From an uncultured Clostridia bacterium (GTDB taxonomy: Bacteria; Bacillota; Clostridia; Oscillospirales; Oscillospiraceae), in NCBI GenBank assembly GCA_947177005.1, contig CAMWSZ010000134.1, positions 1 through 7,633 of the forward strand: a stretch of 7,633 bases of DNA, written 5' to 3'. The notes under the pieces were generated by a model. It had not been told where the DNA came from, did not search any database, and saw only the letters and a program-made list of their open reading frames with translations. Made by a program: the position numbers and the translations under genes. Positions 4,653 to 7,633 of the stretch are shown in pieces (the stretch's first letter is position 1; the number at the start of each line of letters is the position of its first letter).

Positions 4653-7547
4653 TTACGCAGTAGCGTTAGCGTTTCCGGTACGGGTGTAGTTGTTGATTCT
4701 CCAGATAATGACGGCGATCTCAGAGCGCCGGATAGCGTAAGTGCCCTGATAGATCATGGTATTTGTGGCCGTGTCTTTGGAACCGGTGAGGATGCCGGTC
4801 TGATACAGCGCCGTTACATAGGGCGCGGAGCTCAGATTTGCCGCCATATCGCTGAAGGGAGAAACCGTAACAGTTGGCAGGCTCAGCTTCAGCGCTTTCG
4901 CCGCGATTTCCGCAATGGTATACCGGCTGATTCTCCGGTCCGGGTCAACGGTCTGATCCAGCAGTTTGTCCGCCACCGCCTTGCTCACATATCCGCTGGC
5001 CCACTGTTTGCTGTTGGTGGGGGCCTGTTCCGGGTAGCCGGTAGCAAGCATAATCATTTTCAGCGCCTCGCCGTATGTTACCGGGTCGGCCGGATGAAAC
5101 AAACCGTCCTGCTTGCCGTTGATGACGCCGAGGGTAGCCAGCTCTGTGACGGCGGGATAGTACCAGGAGGTGGCGGAGGTGTCGGGGACGTCCTCAAAGG
5201 TGACAGCTGGCTTCTCCTCAGTTGTACCCGGGTTGGTTGTGGTTCCGGGATTGGTTGCAGTACCCGGAGTTGTAGTAGTACCCGGATTGGTTGTGGTCCC
5301 GGGGGTTGTAGCAGTCCCGGGATTGGTTGTGGTCCCGGGGGTTGTAGTAGTACCCGGATTGGTTGTAGTCCCGGGATTTGTGGTTGTACCGGGAGTGGTG
5401 TTTGCAGACGGGTTGGTCACGGTGACGCGCACGGTGCCGCTGACCTTATTGCCGCCCGCGTCATAGGCGGCGAAGGGAATCGTGACAACGCCGCTGAAGC
5501 CTGCTTTCGGGACAAAGGTCACGTTATCCATGTTCAGCGCGTTGGCGTTGGCATTTGCGGCAACGCTGTACCAGACGCTCTCGCTGGTAATCACCGTGCC
5601 CGCGGTGGTGGCGGAACGGCCGTAGTAGAGCATCCCGAAAGAGGCCGCAGGTGGGGTAAAGGAGACGGTAGTGAGTTTGCCCTTGGTGCCCTCCAGCTTT
5701 TCAAAATCGCTGGCCTTGAAGCTCACGCCTGTTGAGGTGGCGCTGTAGCTGACCGCCAGTTCTCCTACGGTAAATTTGATATTGCCCGCGTACAAAAGCT
5801 GTCCTTCAAGGTCATACGCCAGATAGCGGACGGAATCGGAGGAGGCGGTGCCGGGGATATACAGGATGTCGCTGATGAGCTCGCCGCGTCCGCCGCTGTA
5901 GAAGAAGGGGCGTCCGGCGATATTGGAGGCAGTAAGGCGGGTGCCCGGATTGCTGGCAGTCCCGCCCACATACAGCGTACCGCTGGCAGGCACCTCCGAG
6001 AGCTGGATACTGAAGCCGGTGCCCTTGCTGTTGGTGGCGGTCTGATAGACGGAGAGGAAGTCGGCCTCGCTGAAGGCATACGAACCGGAGTTGACGCGGT
6101 AGGAGATATCCTCCACAGTACCCTCGCTGACCAGGATATACATGGTGCCGTCAATATAGATCTGCCGTCCGGAGTTATTTTCTCCGTAGGCTTCAAAGGG
6201 AACGATCACATAGCCGGACTGCCGTGTTCCGGCGATAAAGGAGATGTCGCCGATGCCGTACTGACCGCGTCCCGGCTCCACATAGAAGGTATCTCCGATT
6301 CGCACGCGGGTGCCGGGACGGGCGGCGGAGGTATAGTCGATATACAGGCTGCCCTCGCCGGAGCTGGGGAGCTGGGTAAAGCGGATAAAGGTGAGGGAGC
6401 CGCGGTTATACTCATTCGTCCAGAAGGACTTGAACTTATCCGCGGTCATTGGGAGGGCAACGTTTCGGGCGGTGGTATAAAAGACGTCCATTTCACCGGA
6501 GTACTGGCCGAGGGTAATAGTGAGCACGCCGGCAAATTCCTTGCCTTTTGTGTCAAAGGCGGAGAAATGGATGACATAGGTCCCGGCGTCCCCGCTGGGA
6601 CGGAAGGCCACATCCTTCAGCGCGTCCTGATTTTTGTTGGAGGGGTCGAAGTAATACTTTCTTCCGGAAATGACGTCCATTGTACCGGCTTTGCCGGACG
6701 GGATGTCGTCGAACACAACATAGCTGGGATGTCCGTCCGACGCGGTATACACCGCCTCATAGATCTGCTCCTCTACGGACTGTGCAGACTGGATGTCCTT
6801 ATCGCCCAGATAGCAGTATTTTTCACTGCGGTCAAGGGAGGCGTAGACGGTAATGAGGTCCTGCACCCGGAGCGTCACCGTACAGGAGGCGCTGATGGGC
6901 TGGTTGGAGGAGCTTTTCGGGTCGGCCACCACAAAGCATACGTACTTATAATCCCCCTCCTTGCTGGTAATGGACAGAGGAAGTGTGTAGTTCTTCTCGC
7001 TGCTCACCAGCTTGCCCTGATAATACCAGTTGTACGTGATATTGTAATCGCTGGTGATGTCCGCGCTGCCAATGGACAGTGTCACATCATTCAGGGAGAG
7101 GATGGCGTTTTCGTCGTCGAGAGCGGCGTAAACAATGGGTTCATCCGGCAGAGAGATCTTCACGGTGCTGTAATCCACCGCCCGGCACTTGGAACAGACG
7201 CCGTTGACATAGGTATGCTTCTCCTTTGTGACGGTCTCGGAGGGAGTATGGTAGCTACAGACGCCGGAGTGGGTGCCGTCGCCGTTGTTGGAATAGATGG
7301 CGTCGTGGCTGTTGGGATCGATTCGGATTTTAAGCAGCTGGGACTGCTTATACATCCTACAGCCTTCATTATAACAGACGTACTCCTCCACGCCCTCCTC
7401 ATGGCAGTTAGCCTCTTTGAGAAGCGAATAAGTGCAGTTGGTGGATGTACATTCCGGGCACCGTTCAGCGGCGAAGGCGGTGGGCGTCAGGGGCATCATT
7501 AGGGCAATGGCCAGGAAACCGGCCAGAAAACGGTTCTTTGGTTTCAT
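4653..7547 (-). CDS. Secreted modular surface protein with C-terminal SLH domains
   Basis: Encodes 964 residues from the ATG at 7547-7545, 5 nt after AAGGAGGT. A longer in-frame start at 7613 lies upstream of the probable -10 box, so I reject it. Order of parts: signal peptide 1-26 (basic start, hydrophobic core, AFA cleavage site before A27); Cys/His-rich segment 28-125 with CPEC, THSGVC and HTYVNGVCSKC; Ig-like domain about 128-229; four diverged modules at about 231-348, 350-474, 477-596 and 597-711; a Thr/Asn-Pro-Gly-Thr linker at 717-776; three SLH domains at about 783-955. SLH domains bind secondary cell-wall polymer, so the protein is probably displayed on the surface with its N-terminal modules outward. 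I see no enzyme motif, sortase signal or C-terminal membrane anchor. The role may be adhesion, S-layer or wall-associated structure; the function is not established. Its transcription unit appears to be single. Confidence 0.92.
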   Translation of the reverse strand: MKPKNRFLAGFLAIALMMPLTPTAFAAERCPECTSTNCTYSLLKEANCHEEGVEEYVCYNEGCRMYKQSQLLKIRIDPNSHDAIYSNNGDGTHSGVCSYHTPSETVTKEKHTYVNGVCSKCRAVDYSTVKISLPDEPIVYAALDDENAILSLNDVTLSIGSADITSDYNITYNWYYQGKLVSSEKNYTLPLSITSKEGDYKYVCFVVADPKSSSNQPISASCTVTLRVQDLITVYASLDRSEKYCYLGDKDIQSAQSVEEQIYEAVYTASDGHPSYVVFDDIPSGKAGTMDVISGRKYYFDPSNKNQDALKDVAFRPSGDAGTYVIHFSAFDTKGKEFAGVLTITLGQYSGEMDVFYTTARNVALPMTADKFKSFWTNEYNRGSLTFIRFTQLPSSGEGSLYIDYTSAARPGTRVRIGDTFYVEPGRGQYGIGDISFIAGTRQSGYVIVPFEAYGENNSGRQIYIDGTMYILVSEGTVEDISYRVNSGSYAFSEADFLSVYQTATNSKGTGFSIQLSEVPASGTLYVGGTASNPGTRLTASNIAGRPFFYSGGRGELISDILYIPGTASSDSVRYLAYDLEGQLLYAGNIKFTVGELAVSYSATSTGVSFKASDFEKLEGTKGKLTTVSFTPPAASFGMLYYGRSATTAGTVITSESVWYSVAANANANALNMDNVTFVPKAGFSGVVTIPFAAYDAGGNKVSGTVRVTVTNPSANTTPGTTTNPGTTTNPGTTTTPGTTTNPGTATTPGTTTNPGTTTTPGTATNPGTTTNPGTTEEKPAVTFEDVPDTSATSWYYPAVTELATLGVINGKQDGLFHPADPVTYGEALKMIMLATGYPEQAPTNSKQWASGYVSKAVADKLLDQTVDPDRRISRYTIAEIAAKALKLSLPTVTVSPFSDMAANLSSAPYVTALYQTGILTGSKDTATNTMIYQGTYAIRRSEIAVIIWRINNYTRTGNANATA
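4683..5201 (-). other. Three SLH (S-layer homology) domains
   Basis: Residues about 783-955. SLH1 starts TFEDVPDTSATSWYYPAV and continues LATLGVINGKQDGLFHPADP with VTYGEALKMI. SLH2 includes WASGYVSKAVADKLLD and ISRYTIAEIAAKAL. SLH3 includes PFSDMAANLSSAPYVTALYQ, TGILTGS and AIRRSEIAVIIWRI. Triple SLH sets form a pseudo-trimer that binds pyruvylated wall polymer. The canonical TRAE motif is changed in every copy (TYGE, SRYT, RRSE); only the third is close. A short tail (TRTGNANATA) ends the protein. Confidence 0.9.
5220..5399 (-). repeat. Ten-copy 18-bp tandem repeat encoding (T)(T/N)PGT(T/A) linker
   Basis: Residues 717-776 are ten hexapeptides of form T(N/T)PGT(T/A) with an exact 6-residue period. 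In DNA this is an 18-bp unit. A 72-bp higher-order period is also visible: the same sequence GTTGTAGTAGTACCCGG occurs at 5269 and at 5341 on the plus strand. Such Thr/Pro-rich stretches usually act as extended, possibly glycosylated, spacers between surface modules and wall anchors. The near-identical units suggest recent expansion or homogenisation, so copy number may vary between strains. Confidence 0.92.
5415..6857 (-). repeat. Four diverged tandem protein modules of about 115-125 residues
   Basis: The four units map to residues 231-348 (6857-6504), 350-474 (6500-6126), 477-596 (6119-5760) and 597-711 (5759-5415). A shared skeleton recurs: F-x-x-(L/I/V)P-x-(S)G, then LY or M, then PGT or AGT, an aromatic pair such as FYV, YYF or FFY, I-x-F-x-(P/A)-G, and a closing beta-strand pair with AYD/AFD-x-x-G ending in an ITV-like strand. 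Examples are QLPSSGEGSLY, EVPASGTLYVG and AASFGMLYYG. They look like beta-sandwich modules produced by ancient duplication, since DNA identity between copies is low. I cannot assign a named family with confidence. Confidence 0.7.
7173..7466 (-). other. Cys/His-rich N-terminal segment of the SLH protein
   Basis: Residues 28-125 hold ten cysteines: C30 and C33 (CPEC), C38, C48, C58, C63, C97, C118 and C121 (CSKC) plus spacing histidines (H49, H93, H100, H111), counting nine Cys in motif positions listed here. Phrases such as DGTHSGVC and HTYVNGVCSKC resemble the repeated zinc-ribbon-like units seen in many extracellular proteins of gut Firmicutes. It may bind metal or form disulfides; the sequence alone does not decide this. 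The firm count from my reading is the nine named cysteines. Confidence 0.6.
7470..7547 (-). other. Signal peptide coding region of the SLH protein
   Basis: Residues 1-26 begin MKPKNR, continue with the hydrophobic core FLAGFLAIALMMPL and end in TPTAFA before AER. The A24-F25-A26 pattern fits a Sec signal peptidase I site. There is no Cys just after the cleavage site, so it is not a lipoprotein. Confidence 0.88.
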
Positions 7548-7552
7548 AAATA

Positions 7553-7559
7553 CCTCCTT
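7553..7559 (-). promoter_or_regulatory. Ribosome binding site that fixes the SLH protein start
   Basis: AAGGAGG (followed by T) on the minus strand lies 5 nt before the ATG at 7547. It is the strongest such site nearby and, together with the downstream signal peptide, selects this start over the in-frame ATG codons farther upstream (7613 and 7604). Confidence 0.85.
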
Positions 7560-7592
7560 GTTGGGGTTGTTTAACAGCAGCAATACAAAAAC

Positions 7593-7601
7593 ATTATAGC
7601 A
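7593..7601 (-). promoter_or_regulatory. Extended -10 promoter of the SLH protein gene
   Basis: On the minus strand the sequence reads TGCTATAAT (7601-7593), a perfect TATAAT with an upstream TG, the extended -10 signature. The hexamer at the usual -35 distance (7621-7616, AGCCGC) is not TTGACA-like, which fits an extended -10 promoter. Transcription should start near 7586, leaving a leader of about 40 nt before the ATG at 7547. Confidence 0.75.
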
Positions 7602-7633
7602 CATTTTTCCCAATAGCGGCTATGGTTTTGCAG

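Noticed and set aside
5220..5399. CRISPR-like array
   Set aside because: The regular 18-bp units have no unique spacers and stay in frame within a coding sequence.
5170..5466. Plus-strand frame encoding VVVPGL-type elastin-like repeats
   Set aside because: It is another reading of the same 18-bp repeat; the minus-strand frame continues into SLH domains and a signal peptide, so it is the real one.
4647..5735. 362-codon plus-strand open frame with Cys/Gly-rich repeats
   Set aside because: It is antisense to the SLH and linker part of the surface protein; its repeats are just the 18-bp tandem repeat read in the other direction.
6567..7502. 311-codon hydrophobic plus-strand frame
   Set aside because: It is antisense to the surface protein, has no ribosome binding site that I can support, and has no family resemblance.
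7548..7613. Longer start of the surface protein at 7613
   Set aside because: This start lies upstream of the TATAAT box and lacks a good ribosome binding site, whereas 7547 has both an ideal site and a classical signal peptide.

Overview
The window carries the end of one plus-strand operon (positions 1-2867), then two minus-strand genes (4545-2929 and 7547-4653). Gene content points to a Gram-positive-lineage gut-type Clostridia, probably near Oscillospiraceae. The reasons are strong AGGAGG ribosome binding sites, a GC-rich, G/C-ending codon style, a family II pyrophosphatase with CBS and DRTGG domains, BcrB/lantibiotic-type ABC-2 permeases with a small histidine kinase, and an S-layer-homology (SLH) surface protein. 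The taxon is an inference from style and content; no sequence search was possible.

Region 1 (1-2867, plus) holds three tandem paralogous ABC-2 permease genes, the first cut by the window edge, followed by a short membrane-tethered sensor histidine kinase. Gaps are 10-14 nt, so they are probably co-transcribed. The ATPase and response regulator expected for such a module are not in the window and presumably lie upstream. The set resembles peptide-antibiotic sensing and export (bacitracin or lantibiotic resistance type) modules. The third permease has ATA exactly where its paralogue has ATG, the most unusual local detail. A strong hairpin between the convergent genes (2874-2910) ends the operon and probably works in both directions.

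Region 2 (2929-4545, minus) is a manganese-dependent family II inorganic pyrophosphatase of the nucleotide-regulated CBS-DRTGG-CBS class, with all recognisable metal and phosphate motifs intact.

Region 3 (4653-7547, minus) is a 964-residue secreted surface protein. In order it has a signal peptide, a Cys/His-rich segment, an Ig-like domain, four diverged modules of about 120 residues, a ten-copy Thr/Pro/Gly hexapeptide linker encoded by an 18-bp tandem repeat, and three C-terminal SLH domains. An extended -10 promoter is visible upstream and a GC-rich terminator downstream.

I see no phage, transposon, CRISPR, tRNA or rRNA sequence. Nothing here convincingly amounts to a wholly new system. 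The best leads are the ATA start in the permease array and the modular SLH protein.
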